Shown here one piece after another: positions 44,741 to 54,025 of a stretch of 64,000 nucleotides of DNA. Origin of the DNA: Hungatella effluvii (lineage in GTDB: Bacteria; Bacillota; Clostridia; Lachnospirales; Lachnospiraceae). The DNA lies in contig NZ_QJKD01000026.1 in the NCBI RefSeq assembly GCF_003201875.1, positions 1-64,000 on the forward strand. Direction: 5' to 3'. The position numbers and the translations under genes are program-made. How positions within the stretch are numbered: position 1 is the stretch's first letter; the number at the start of each line of letters is the position of its first letter. The notes under the pieces were generated by a model. The model was not told the origin of the DNA. It made no database searches and saw only the letters and a program-made list of their open reading frames with translations.

Positions 44741-45443
44741 GAAGATTTTTAGAACGCTCACCGTACTTTGCGCCGCCCTTATCCTCATGGGCGGCTTTTC
44801 CGTCACCGCCTACGCGCAGACCCCGGAGGAAACCCCGCCCGAAACCACCGCAGAGCCGGACACGCCGCCTTTAACGCCAGAGGGCAACGCGACCCTTGTT
44901 GACGATTACGGCGGCAACAAGCAGCTTATCACCGTCACCACCAAAAGCGGCAACTACTTTTATATCTTGGTAGACCGCGCCGCCGAGGGCGAAAACACCG
45001 TCCATTTCTTAAATCAGGTAGACGAAGCCGACCTTATGGCACTCATGGAGGACGGGGACGGCAAGACCGAAACGCCGCCCGCTGTCTGCAACTGTACCGA
45101 CAAATGCGAAACCGGGAAAGTCAACCTTTCCTGCCCTCTCTGCAAAACCGACACAAGCGGCTGCACAGGCAGGGAAGCCGCCCCCGTCGAGCCGGAGCCG
45201 GAGGAAGAACAACCGGAAAAGAAAAGCAGCCCGGCGGGTATGCTGCTTGTGGTGCTTCTCGTTGCCGGACTTGGCGGCGGGGCGTTTTATTATTTCAAAA
45301 TCCTAAAGCCGAAGCAGAGCGTCAAGGGCGGCACTGACCTTGAAGATTTCGACTTTGACGAATACGGTGAGGACGAGCAGCCGGAAGCCGACAGCGACGG
45401 AAGCCCCGGCGAACAGGAGGACGAAGCGGAGGACACCCTATGA
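44730..45443 (+). CDS. DUF4366 family membrane-anchored protein
   Basis: The 237-residue protein has a signal peptide ending near AYA (residue 28), a Pro/Thr/Glu-rich segment, a small extracellular domain with [18 protein letters not shown], and four to six cysteines in CNCTDKC and [14 protein letters not shown]-terminal helix follows ([20 protein letters not shown]) with an acidic cytoplasmic tail. It is a surface-exposed accessory of the conjugation machine; function unknown. GGACAGGAGG lies upstream. Confidence 0.85.
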   Translation: MKNKKIFRTLTVLCAALILMGGFSVTAYAQTPEETPPETTAEPDTPPLTPEGNATLVDDYGGNKQLITVTTKSGNYFYILVDRAAEGENTVHFLNQVDEADLMALMEDGDGKTETPPAVCNCTDKCETGKVNLSCPLCKTDTSGCTGREAAPVEPEPEEEQPEKKSSPAGMLLVVLLVAGLGGGAFYYFKILKPKQSVKGGTDLEDFDFDEYGEDEQPEADSDGSPGEQEDEAEDTL

Positions 45444-45628
45444 CATGGTTCACCGACAGCGTTTATGAAAAAATGATGACCCAAAGACCGAACGGGCGGC
45501 GTGACAGTGCGCCGCCCGTTCCCCATTCCCCGGCTTGCAAGGGCTGTCCCTACAAGGGGCAAGCCCCTTGTGTGGGCTACTGTATCAAACAGCTAAAGGA
45601 AACGAAACACACAGAGCCGGAACGATAA
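45440..45628 (+). CDS. Small cysteine-rich protein
   Basis: The 62-residue protein overlaps the DUF4366 stop by four bases. Its middle is encoded by a strong hairpin (AACGGGCGGCG / CGCCGCCCGTT). The C-terminal half has [16 protein letters not shown], a likely zinc or iron-sulfur site. No family is recognised. The coupling to both neighbours supports translation. Confidence 0.6.
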   Translation: MTWFTDSVYEKMMTQRPNGRRDSAPPVPHSPACKGCPYKGQAPCVGYCIKQLKETKHTEPER

Positions 45629-45643
45629 AAGGAGGACAATTCT

Positions 45644-47728
45644 ATGCAGTTAGTAATCGCAGAAAAACCGAGCGTCGCCCAGAGTATCGCCGCCGTGTTG
45701 GGCGCAAAGGAAAAGAAAGACGGATATATGGAGGGCGGCGGCTGTCTTGTATCATGGTGTGTCGGGCATTTGATAGGGCTTGCACAGGCTGACGCTTACG
45801 GGGAACAGTACAAGAAGTGGAGCTATGAAGCCTTACCTATCCTGCCCCATGACTGGCAGTACACCGTTGCCGCCGACAAGGGCAAGCAATTCAAAATCCT
45901 AAAAGACCTCATGCACCGGGGCGACGTTTCCGAAGTCGTCAACGCTTGCGACGCAGGGCGCGAGGGAGAACTGATTTTCCGCTTTGTCTATGAAGTGGCG
46001 AAGTGCGAAAAGCCCATGCGCCGCCTTTGGATTTCCTCAATGGAGGACGACGCAATCAGACAGGGCTTTGCTTCCCTCAAAGACGGGAACGAATATGACG
46101 CGCTCTTTGCGTCCGCGCTATGCAGGGCAAAGGCTGACTGGATAATTGGTATCAATGCAACCCGGCTTTTCTCTGTCCTGTATGGCAAGACCTTGAATGT
46201 GGGGCGGGTGCAGACCCCCACACTGAAAATGCTTGCCGACCGGGACGCGGCAATCACTTCATTCCAGAAAGAAAAATACTACCATGTGCGCCTTGCCCTT
46301 GACGGCGCGGAAGCGGCAAGCGGGAAGCTGCCTGCCGCCGAAGAAGCGGAAACACTCAAAGCGGCTTGTGAAAGCGCACAGGCGGTATGCGTTTCCGTTG
46401 CAAAAGAGAAAAAGACTGTTGCCCCGCCGAAGCTCTTTGACCTGACGAGCTTGCAGCGGGAAGCCAACAAAATTTATGGCTACACCGCGAAGCAGACCCT
46501 TGACCTTGCACAAGCCCTGTATGAAAAACGGCTGCTGACCTATCCCCGGACAGACAGCCAATTCCTCACCGACGACATGGGCGACACGGCGACGAATACC
46601 GCCGCCCTGCTTTGCGGCAAGCTGCCGTTCATGGCGGGCGCGGACTTTACCCCGGAGATCGCCCGCACCCTTGACAGCAAAAAGGTATCAGACCACCACG
46701 CAATCATACCCACCACCGAGCTTGCAAAGATCGACCTTTCCGCGCTGCCGGAAAGTGAAAGGAATATCCTCACCCTTGCCGGGGCGCGTCTGCTCTTTGC
46801 CGCCGCCGAGCCGCACACCTTTGAAGCAGTCACGGCGGTTTTTTCATGCGCCGATACCGAGTTTACCGCAAGGGGAAAGACGGTACTATGCGCCGGGTGG
46901 AAAGACCTTGAACAACGCTACCGGGCAACGCTGAAAGCAAAGCCAGACCCGGAGGACGGGGACGGAGAAAACACCCTGCCGCCCTTTACGGAGGGGCAGA
47001 CCTTTGAACGCCCTGCCGCAAGGGTGACGGAGCATGACACCACCCCGCCAAAGCCCCACACGGAAGCAAGTCTTTTATCTGCTATGGAACGAGCCGGGAA
47101 CGCGGAAACCGACCCGGACGCGGAACGCCGGGGGCTTGGCACTCCCGCCACCCGCGCCGCCGTCATTGAAAAGTTAGTGTCTGCCGGATTTGCCGAGCGC
47201 AGGGGAAAGCAGCTACTTCCCACCAAAGACGGGAACAACCTTGTATGCGTCCTGCCGGAAACGCTCACTTCCCCGCAGCTTACCGCCGAATGGGAAAACG
47301 CCCTGACGCAGATAGCAAAGGGAGCCGCCGACCCGGAGGGCTTCATGCAGGGGATTGAAGAAATGACGCGGGTGCTTGTGGAAACCTACTCTGCCGTTCT
47401 GGACGATAAGAAAGACCTGTTCCGGGAGGAAAAGCCCATACTTGGCAAGTGTCCCCGTTGCGGCGGCGACGTGTACGAGGGCAAGAAAAACTACTATTGC
47501 GGGAACCGGGATTGCGCCTTTGTCATGTGGAAGAACGACCGCTTTTTCGAGGAACGCAAAACCGCCTTTACCCCGAAGATTGCCGCCGCCCTGCTGAAAA
47601 GCGGCAAGGCGAACGTGAAGAAGCTCTATTCCCCGAAAACGGGCAAAACCTACGACGGGACGGTGCTTTTAGCCGACACAGGCGGGAAGTACGTCAATTA
47701 CCGCATTGAGATACCGAAGAAAAAATAA
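45644..47728 (+). CDS. topB: DNA topoisomerase III (type IA)
   Basis: The 694-residue type IA topoisomerase cuts one DNA strand through Tyr300 (in LLTYPRTDS). The TOPRIM motifs are present: VIAEKPSVAQ at the start and CDAGREGELIF near residue 102. The LNVGRVQTPTL segment follows. The C-terminal zinc finger CPRCGGDVYEG..CGNRDC is present. Enzymes of this subfamily are standard cargo of Tn1549-like ICEs and probably relax or decatenate transfer intermediates. AAAGGAGG precedes the start. Confidence 0.95.
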   Translation: MQLVIAEKPSVAQSIAAVLGAKEKKDGYMEGGGCLVSWCVGHLIGLAQADAYGEQYKKWSYEALPILPHDWQYTVAADKGKQFKILKDLMHRGDVSEVVNACDAGREGELIFRFVYEVAKCEKPMRRLWISSMEDDAIRQGFASLKDGNEYDALFASALCRAKADWIIGINATRLFSVLYGKTLNVGRVQTPTLKMLADRDAAITSFQKEKYYHVRLALDGAEAASGKLPAAEEAETLKAACESAQAVCVSVAKEKKTVAPPKLFDLTSLQREANKIYGYTAKQTLDLAQALYEKRLLTYPRTDSQFLTDDMGDTATNTAALLCGKLPFMAGADFTPEIARTLDSKKVSDHHAIIPTTELAKIDLSALPESERNILTLAGARLLFAAAEPHTFEAVTAVFSCADTEFTARGKTVLCAGWKDLEQRYRATLKAKPDPEDGDGENTLPPFTEGQTFERPAARVTEHDTTPPKPHTEASLLSAMERAGNAETDPDAERRGLGTPATRAAVIEKLVSAGFAERRGKQLLPTKDGNNLVCVLPETLTSPQLTAEWENALTQIAKGAADPEGFMQGIEEMTRVLVETYSAVLDDKKDLFREEKPILGKCPRCGGDVYEGKKNYYCGNRDCAFVMWKNDRFFEERKTAFTPKIAAALLKSGKANVKKLYSPKTGKTYDGTVLLADTGGKYVNYRIEIPKKK

Positions 47729-47735
47729 GTTACGC

Positions 47736-47835
47736 AGCAAGCATAGGAAGTGTGGCTACACTTCCGTAAAACCCCCGTACTTTCCCGTTGGGAAATGCGG
47801 GGATTTTGCTTGTTGGGAAGTTTCCCAAACCCTCT
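47736..47835 (+). promoter_or_regulatory. Folded leader element A, upstream of the antirestriction gene
   Basis: Stem CAAGCA/TGCTTG encloses hairpin 1 (GGAAGTGT-GGCT-ACACTTCC) and hairpin 2 (AAAACCCCCG / CGGGGATTTT with inner TTTCCC/GGGAAA). Hairpin 3 (TTGGGAA-GT-TTCCCAA) follows. The same layout occurs inverted at 55691-55788 upstream of mobC. In both places the element is in the sense direction of the next gene. It begins seven bases after the topB stop. Confidence 0.75.
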
Positions 47836-47871
47836 ATAAAACCGAACCAAAACGATTGAAGAAAGGACGTG

Positions 47872-50800
47872 ATGAAACCTATGTCATATTCCAGATACGA
47901 CCGCGACAAACTGGAAGCCGCCGACACCATGAGGATAGAACGCACGATATACTTTGAAGCCAAAAAAACGGATATTTCCACATTTACCGCCTTGACCGTG
48001 GAACAGTTACAGGCAATGCGCGAGGAAAGCGCGGCGGCTGAACAGGCAATTTTTGAAAACCTGCAAGCGCAAGCCGCCGCATGGGAGGAACAGGCAGGAA
48101 AGACCCTGTTTCTTGACAAGGCGATTGAATACGCGAGGACACCCGCCGCCGAGCATACGGCGAACCAGTGGGAGCAGCCGGACGAATACCGCCATGTACG
48201 GAGCAACATGGTTTACAAAATGGATTACCGCATATCCGAAAATACCCGGTACGACAAAGCGTCGGGGCAATCCATTCCTTACTCTTACACCCTGTCTTGG
48301 AGCGTCCGCACCAACAGCCCGGACGGATATAATCAGGCGAAAATCGCAGGGCAGGATAAAAAAGTCTTTGCGGACAAGGCAGCTATGGAAAAGTATCTGA
48401 ACGGGCGCATTAAGGCATACAGCCATTTGTTTACGGAGCTGTCCCCGCCTATCCCGCCGGAGTACGCGCAGCATTTCCGGGTGAACGGGGTACTTCTCCC
48501 CGGCTACACCGTGGAGGGCGAGGAACCAGAGCAGCCCGGACAGAACACCAGACAGGCAGAAACAACCCCGGCAGAACAGGCAGCGGAGCCGGACACCGGG
48601 CAGAGAAAGGAGCGTGAGGAAATGAACAAGCCCTTTGAAATATTGATTGACAGCCGTACCCGCTTTGAAACAGGCGAACCGGGCGGCGTGTGGCTTCCCA
48701 TGCCCGCCACAGCGGGGCAGCTTCACAACGCTATGGAAAGCATCGGCGTTACCGCAGACAACCCGCAGGATTTTTTCATCAATGGGATTGCGAGTAGTGA
48801 GGACTGCCCCTTTGATGTGCCGCTTGAAGTGATACAGCGCGGAAGCGTGGACGAGCTGAACTATTTAGGGAAGCTCTTGGAAATGCAGGGCGACGGCGAC
48901 CGGGAGAAATTCACGGCGGCGGTTACACACGGCGCGTATGCCGGGAACTTAAAAGACTTAATCAACCTTGCACAGAACCTTGACTGCTACTGGTTATATC
49001 CCACCGTCCACAGTGAAGCAGACTACGGCGTTTACCTTATTGATGAACTGGACGAACTGGAACTGCCAGAGGAAGCAAAAAAGTATTTCAAGTATGAGGA
49101 ATACGGGCATGACGCGGTTAGCAGGGACAAGGGGATTTTCACCGGACAGGGCTATATCTATCAAAATGAAAACACCTTTACCGAATGGTACGGCGGGCGG
49201 GACGTGCCGGAGGAATACCGCATTATGAGCTACCCACAGCCCCCACAGCGACCCGACCCGGAAAAGGCAGACCTTGAAGCCGCCCCCGCAGGACAGGCGG
49301 CACTGACCGCCGAACCGCCGGAGCCGAAGCCCGTCACCCCGATTATCCTGAACGCGGAGAAACCCGCCGAAAAACTTAAAGAGATTACCGACCGTTTGGA
49401 GCAGGGCATTTCAGAACTCTTTGAAAGCGACCGTTACAAAGAGTATCTAAGCGTCATGTCAAAATTCCATAATTACAGTTTCAACAACACCGTGCTGATC
49501 GCCATGCAGAAGCCGGACGCAACGCTTGTTATGGGCTATAACGCATGGAAAGATAAAGCGATTGGGCGGCACGTTAAAAAAGATGAAAAGGGCATTAAAA
49601 TCATTGCCCCGTCGCCGTTCAAGGTAAAGAAGCAAATGGAGAAAATCGACCCGAAAACACAGCGCCCCATTATCGGCAGGGACGGGAAACCCGTCACCGA
49701 GGAAAAGGAAGTCACAATCCCCGCCTTTAAGGTGGTATCTGTCTTTGACGTGTCGCAGACCGAGGGCAGGGAGCTTCCCAACCTTGCCGTGGACGCGCTG
49801 ACGGGCGACGTGGATAAATACAGGGACTTTTTCGCCGCCCTTGAAAAGACTTCCCCTGTTCCTGTTGGCTTTGAGAAAATCGTGGGCGGCGCACACGGAT
49901 ATTATCATTTGGAGGAAGAACGCATTGCGCTGAACGAGGGCGAAAGCCAGTTGCAGAGCCTTAAAACCTTGATACATGAAATCGCCCATGCGAAGCTGCA
50001 CAGCATTGACTTGAATATCCCTCTTGACGAGCAGCCGAACCGCCCCGACCGCCGCACACGCGAAGTCGAAGCGGAAAGTATCGCCTACACCGTCTGCCAG
50101 CACTACGGGCTTGACACGTCGGACTATTCCTTTGGGTACGTCGCCGGGTGGAGCAGCGGCAAGGAGCTTACGGAACTGAAAAATTCCCTTGAAACAATCC
50201 GCCGCACCGCCGCCGAGATTATAGGCAGCGTGGACGGGCATTTAGCCGAGCTTCAAAAGACACAGGACAGGGAGCAGACCGCCGGACAGGAAGTACCCGC
50301 GCCGGAGAACGCCCCGGAGCAGAAAACGCCCATACGGGAAACCGCCGCCGCGTCGGAGAAACCCGCCTTTTCCCCCGAAACCATTTACCGGGTACGGAAA
50401 GACCCGTACAGCGACCGCCGGGAAAACAGTTATCTCCTGCAAGCCTATGTGACGCAGGAAAACGGCAGGGCAAAAATGGGCGACGTACTGTTTACGGGTA
50501 CGCCGGAGAAATGCCGTGAGCTAATGGGGAAACTGGAAACCGGAGAGCTGACACAGGGGCAAATCAAGGAACTGTATGCAAAAGCACAGGAGCCGGAGCA
50601 GACCGCCCACGCTTTTGATATGCCAGACCCGACTATCAGCATGGAAGAAATGCAGGGATACGGTTATTCCTATACTGGTATGCTGCCCTTACGGGAAGCT
50701 GCTGCATGGGAACTTTTTGAAAAAGAGGATATGCAGGTTTATTGTCTGTATGAGGACGGAAGCGAAACAGCCGTTGAAAGTGCCGTGGAGCTTCACAGCC

Positions 50801-51729
50801 ATGCAGAAAAAAACGGCATTTTCGGCGTTGAGAAAGATGACTGGAACGCCCTTTCGGAATACAGGGCAATGCGGCAGGGGCTAAATGAAAGCGAAGCGGC
50901 AAAAGAAGCCCTGCTGTTCTACGGTAAAAATGACACCTACGGCATTTATCAGCTAACGGGCGGCGACAAAACGCGGGACTTCCGCTTTGAGCCTTACGAC
51001 CGCTTACAGGCGGCGGGGCTTGCCGTGGACAAGGGAAATTATCAGCTTGTCTATACCGCACCCCTTACGCCGGACATGAACTTAGAGGGCATATTTGAAA
51101 AATTCAATCTCGACCACCCGAAAGACTTTAAGGGACACAGCCTATCCATTTCCGACGTGATAGTGCTTCATCAGAACGGGCAGGACACCGCCCACTATGT
51201 AGACAGTGGAGCGGGCTTCCGTCAAGTGCCGGAGTTTTTGCGGGAGCCGCAGAAAGAACTTGCCCCCGACAACTATCTGACCGGGGAGAAAGTCACAACG
51301 CCGAGGGGCAGCTTCCGCTTAACTTCCATGAGCCGGGAGCAAATGGAAGCCGCCGGATATGGCTTTCATCACCAGTCGGAGGACGGGAAACATTTCATCA
51401 TGGGGAACGGCACACAGGCGTTTGCAGTCGCCGCAGAGCAGCCGGAAAACTACTTAAAAACCGCCGAGCAAACCACCGAACAAAGTTATGACATGATTGA
51501 CGGGCAGATAAACAACACGCCCACCGTGGACGAACTGGAAGCAAAGGTAAAAGCCGGGGAGCAGATTTCCTTAACCGACCTTGCCGCCGCTATCAAGACA
51601 GACCGGGAGAAAGGAAAGGAAGCGGAGCCGGGAAAGAAGCCCTCTATCCGGGCGCAGCTTAAAGCCGACAAGGAACGGGCAAAGAAGAAACCCACAAAGA
51701 ACAAGTCACAGGACTTGGAAAGGAGCTGA
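47872..51729 (+). CDS. Giant antirestriction-type fusion: ArdA-like, ArdC-like/IrrE peptidase, YodL, DUF4316
   Basis: The 1285-residue soluble protein joins several domains. Residues 1-245 are an uncharacterised region. About 251-450 resembles ArdA (PFEILIDSRTRF, then KYFKYEEYGHDAVSRD and YIYQNENTFTEWYGG). About 480-790 is an ArdC-like ssDNA-binding domain (HNYSFNNTVLIAMQKPDA) with a zinc-peptidase motif HEIAHAKLH at 702. About 1020-1130 is a YodL domain (GHSLSISDVIVLHQNGQDTA), and the end is DUF4316-like (YDMIDGQINNTPTVDELE). ArdA mimics DNA to block type I restriction; ArdC protects incoming ssDNA. An internal AAAGGAG plus ATG at 48622 could also yield a shorter product starting at the ArdA domain. 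A folded leader precedes the gene. Confidence 0.85.
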   Translation: MKPMSYSRYDRDKLEAADTMRIERTIYFEAKKTDISTFTALTVEQLQAMREESAAAEQAIFENLQAQAAAWEEQAGKTLFLDKAIEYARTPAAEHTANQWEQPDEYRHVRSNMVYKMDYRISENTRYDKASGQSIPYSYTLSWSVRTNSPDGYNQAKIAGQDKKVFADKAAMEKYLNGRIKAYSHLFTELSPPIPPEYAQHFRVNGVLLPGYTVEGEEPEQPGQNTRQAETTPAEQAAEPDTGQRKEREEMNKPFEILIDSRTRFETGEPGGVWLPMPATAGQLHNAMESIGVTADNPQDFFINGIASSEDCPFDVPLEVIQRGSVDELNYLGKLLEMQGDGDREKFTAAVTHGAYAGNLKDLINLAQNLDCYWLYPTVHSEADYGVYLIDELDELELPEEAKKYFKYEEYGHDAVSRDKGIFTGQGYIYQNENTFTEWYGGRDVPEEYRIMSYPQPPQRPDPEKADLEAAPAGQAALTAEPPEPKPVTPIILNAEKPAEKLKEITDRLEQGISELFESDRYKEYLSVMSKFHNYSFNNTVLIAMQKPDATLVMGYNAWKDKAIGRHVKKDEKGIKIIAPSPFKVKKQMEKIDPKTQRPIIGRDGKPVTEEKEVTIPAFKVVSVFDVSQTEGRELPNLAVDALTGDVDKYRDFFAALEKTSPVPVGFEKIVGGAHGYYHLEEERIALNEGESQLQSLKTLIHEIAHAKLHSIDLNIPLDEQPNRPDRRTREVEAESIAYTVCQHYGLDTSDYSFGYVAGWSSGKELTELKNSLETIRRTAAEIIGSVDGHLAELQKTQDREQTAGQEVPAPENAPEQKTPIRETAAASEKPAFSPETIYRVRKDPYSDRRENSYLLQAYVTQENGRAKMGDVLFTGTPEKCRELMGKLETGELTQGQIKELYAKAQEPEQTAHAFDMPDPTISMEEMQGYGYSYTGMLPLREAAAWELFEKEDMQVYCLYEDGSETAVESAVELHSHAEKNGIFGVEKDDWNALSEYRAMRQGLNESEAAKEALLFYGKNDTYGIYQLTGGDKTRDFRFEPYDRLQAAGLAVDKGNYQLVYTAPLTPDMNLEGIFEKFNLDHPKDFKGHSLSISDVIVLHQNGQDTAHYVDSGAGFRQVPEFLREPQKELAPDNYLTGEKVTTPRGSFRLTSMSREQMEAAGYGFHHQSEDGKHFIMGNGTQAFAVAAEQPENYLKTAEQTTEQSYDMIDGQINNTPTVDELEAKVKAGEQISLTDLAAAIKTDREKGKEAEPGKKPSIRAQLKADKERAKKKPTKNKSQDLERS

Positions 51730-51733
51730 CCGC

Positions 51734-52672
51734 ATGAACAAGTTTGAAAACGTGGATATAATCGCTTCCCTTGACGCTATCATGCGGGAGAACACCGCAT
51801 TTTACCAGAGCGATTTTGAGATTGACAAAGAGATGATACAAAGAGCAGCGGCAAGCCAAAATGCCGGGGATAAAACGCTTCTTTGGTTTTCCCGCCCGTC
51901 CGGGACGCAATGCAGCCGGGAGCGCGACGTTCTTTTGAAAGACACCGCCCCGCACAATACATGGCGGTATTTCGGAGAGCAGACCCGCGACCATATCCTT
52001 GCCTATGCCGTGACTATTACCGGCACAGAGGACGGGACAATTAGGGGCAACCTTTACGAACTTGATTTCCGGCAACATTTTCAGCACGTCATGAAACAGG
52101 CGTTGCCCGCAGACACCTATACCCTTATCTATGAACAGGGGGAACGGAAACAGCCCGCGAAGCAGTATTTTGACGGCAATCCCGACCCGCAGCTTGGGGA
52201 GTTTGAACGCTATGAAGCGAAGCCCAATGACCCCGACGCTTTGCGCTTCCTGCTTCAGCAGGAGCAGCGCAGCCGGGAACGGCTGAAGCCGGGGAACTTT
52301 AAGGAACATACCGCCGCCCTGCATGACAGCCGGATAAGGCGGGAAGCCGGGCGCGTTTTATCGGAACTGCAAGACCTCAAAGAGCCGAACAGCCCGGACA
52401 AGACACATTTCATGGTGGAGCTGTCGCCGTATTTTACGGCGATTGCGTCAAGCAAAGACACCGACCGCCTGTTATCCATGCTGCCATTCAAAAAGCTGTC
52501 CCTTTCCAACTTGAAAGAACGTCATGGCATTTATGCCTTTCTCCCAAAGGACGAGAACCGGGACAAGGGCTTACGCAAGCCCCGCCAGTCAATCCGGGCG
52601 CAGCTTGCCGCAGACAAAGCCGCCCCGAAAAAGGCGGCGGCAAAATCAAAACATCACGATATGGAGGTATGA
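51734..52672 (+). CDS. ICE-conserved hypothetical protein with basic tail
   Basis: The 312-residue soluble protein starts MNKFENVDIIASLDAIMREN four bases after the giant fusion gene. Its last residues (RQSIRAQLAADKAAPKKAA) match the C-terminal tail of that fusion (PSIRAQLKADKERAKKK), which suggests a common tail signal or shared ancestry. No catalytic motif is visible. It is a regular member of this ICE family and may be a DNA-processing or antirestriction accessory; that is inference. Confidence 0.7.
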   Translation: MNKFENVDIIASLDAIMRENTAFYQSDFEIDKEMIQRAAASQNAGDKTLLWFSRPSGTQCSRERDVLLKDTAPHNTWRYFGEQTRDHILAYAVTITGTEDGTIRGNLYELDFRQHFQHVMKQALPADTYTLIYEQGERKQPAKQYFDGNPDPQLGEFERYEAKPNDPDALRFLLQQEQRSRERLKPGNFKEHTAALHDSRIRREAGRVLSELQDLKEPNSPDKTHFMVELSPYFTAIASSKDTDRLLSMLPFKKLSLSNLKERHGIYAFLPKDENRDKGLRKPRQSIRAQLAADKAAPKKAAAKSKHHDMEV

Positions 52673-52674
52673 GC

Positions 52675-52881
52675 ATGAACAGATTTACCGTTGAGGAAAT
52701 GAACCTTTTACACATCTACCACGACAGCAGCAGACAGGAACTTGTCGGCAACATTAACGCCGCGCTGCCGTTCATGGAACCGGATATGCGGGGGCTTGCC
52801 GCCCGCACCCTTGCCAAAATCGACGCGCTGACCGAAGCGGAGTACGCGGAGCTTGCCGTTTATGCCGCTGACGAGGTATGA
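52675..52881 (+). CDS. Transposon-transfer assisting protein (TTAP type)
   Basis: The 68-residue protein has the family pattern RFTVEEMNLLHIYHDSSRQEL and MRGLAARTLAKIDAL. The start is the second of two nearby ATGs: GGAGGT at 52663 touches the first and lies six bases from the second. It overlaps the next gene by ATGA. Its molecular role is unknown, although the family name refers to conjugative transposons. Confidence 0.8.
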   Translation: MNRFTVEEMNLLHIYHDSSRQELVGNINAALPFMEPDMRGLAARTLAKIDALTEAEYAELAVYAADEV

Positions 52882-53264
52882 CCGGGGTAAGGCGGCTTGC
52901 GCCGCCCCAAAGCCGCAGGGTGAACGCCCTTGTACGCCGGGAGTGCTGCAACTATGATTGCGGCAACTGTATTCTTCTGGACGACGGCGACGAGTGCGTT
53001 TGCCCGCAGACCATTTCCTTTTCCCTGCTCTGCAAGTGGTTCCGCGCCGCTGTCCTGCCCCTTGATAAAGAACTGTATGCAGATCTCTACGCCCCGGAGG
53101 ACAGGCGGCGTTGTGAAGTGTGCGGCGCGCCCTTTGCGTCAAGTTCAAACAGCGTCAAATACTGCCCGGACTGTCGGAAACGAATACAGCGCAGACAAGC
53201 CGCAGAACGCAAGCGGAAACAGCGGCTATTGTCACGCAATAGGGGCGAAAAAGCCCTTGTATAA
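52878..53264 (+). CDS. Cysteine-rich VLP domain protein
   Basis: The 128-residue protein has two likely zinc sites: CCNYDCGNC with CVCP, and CEVCGAPF followed by YCPDCRKR, and a basic C-terminal tail. The VLP family is named for a conserved Val-Leu-Pro (here AAVLPLDKEL). It is the last gene of the transfer operon. Its final 12 codons lie inside the folded element at 53230-53343, so that element has supplied the gene's 3' end. Confidence 0.82.
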   Translation: MTGVRRLAPPQSRRVNALVRRECCNYDCGNCILLDDGDECVCPQTISFSLLCKWFRAAVLPLDKELYADLYAPEDRRRCEVCGAPFASSSNSVKYCPDCRKRIQRRQAAERKRKQRLLSRNRGEKALV

Positions 53265-53343
53265 TGGGGCTTTCCGAGTGTGAAAATTAAGCGGTAAGGG
53301 ATTGATACCTTTCCCCTCAAAATCAGCGTTCTATCGCGTGACA
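53230..53343 (+). repeat. 114-bp folded element, copy 2 (three-way junction)
   Basis: It is the direct repeat of 33309-33422: outer stem TGTCACGC..GCGTGACA extended by ATAG/CTAT, hairpin AAGCCC..GGGGCTT with TATAAT in its loop, and hairpin AGGG..CCCT. It overlaps the end of the Cys-rich VLP gene and lies just before the operon terminator. Confidence 0.7.
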
Positions 53344-53371
53344 GGACGCAGGAAACAGCACCCAAAACAAG

Positions 53372-53419
53372 ACCGGGCGCGGTGGCCAGTGATTGGCTGC
53401 CGCGCCCGGTTCTTTTTGT
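53372..53419 (+). terminator. Terminator of the transfer operon
   Basis: ACCGGGCGCGG and CCGCGCCCGGT pair perfectly, followed by TTCTTTTTG. It ends the plus-strand operon and marks the border to the AT-rich module. Confidence 0.9.
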
Positions 53420-53454
53420 TTTATTCAGTTCTACAAACTGAAATTTGTCTAATT

Positions 53455-53928
53455 TTAATTGATAGCTTTTCGTCGAATGGCAAAGATAATATCAATCGTC
53501 GGTTGCTTTTTTGTACTTTTTTCGGTGTGATACTCATATTCCAAATTCAATGCTTCAAAGGAACTTGTGGGCAACCATTTTGTATAGAAATATTGTTTTG
53601 CCTCTCCAATAGAAGCACCCCACAAAAATCCCAATTTAGGCTTTACTGTGATTTTGGCGTACTCGCTGGCTGAAAGGACGTAGCTTTCTAAACCGCTTTT
53701 GTCAATCACACTGCCAATAAACAATTCAAAATCGTGGCTTTGCTCATTGTAATTTCTGGACAGGACAAAATAGGGTAACACCTTTCCCTCCGGCATGGAA
53801 ACCACGTCATGATACTGTTTAGACAGAGCATTTATATCTTTGGAAATAGTTCTGTCATTTGACTTTTGCCACAATCCGTATATTGTTTGTTGTTCGATAT
53901 ATTCTATGTTCACTTCTAAATTTGACAT
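53455..53928 (-). CDS. GyrI-like/AraC effector-binding domain protein
   Basis: The 157-residue single-domain protein is of the GyrI-like small-molecule binding fold (IEQQTIYGLWQKSNDRTISKD at the start, then YEYHTEKSTKKQPTIDIIFAIRR at the end). There is no DNA-binding part. Such proteins bind hydrophobic compounds or act on gyrase; no specific role can be given. AT-rich codon use sets it apart from the transfer genes. GGAGG lies 11 bases before the ATG. It may be read from the relaxase transcript or from a local promoter around 53980. Confidence 0.75.
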   Translation of the reverse strand: MSNLEVNIEYIEQQTIYGLWQKSNDRTISKDINALSKQYHDVVSMPEGKVLPYFVLSRNYNEQSHDFELFIGSVIDKSGLESYVLSASEYAKITVKPKLGFLWGASIGEAKQYFYTKWLPTSSFEALNLEYEYHTEKSTKKQPTIDIIFAIRRKAIN

Positions 53929-54025
53929 TATTATTTCTTCCTCCAACTTCTAATTTGTATGTCACAGTAAAATCATCTTGTGGGAAATATCATATCATAC
54001 CATAGGCTAAATGTCTATGTCCCGA

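Noticed and set aside
45487-45520. Terminator inside the small Cys-rich gene
   Set aside because: The GC-rich hairpin is strong but has no T run and lies within a coupled reading frame, so it is treated as coding.
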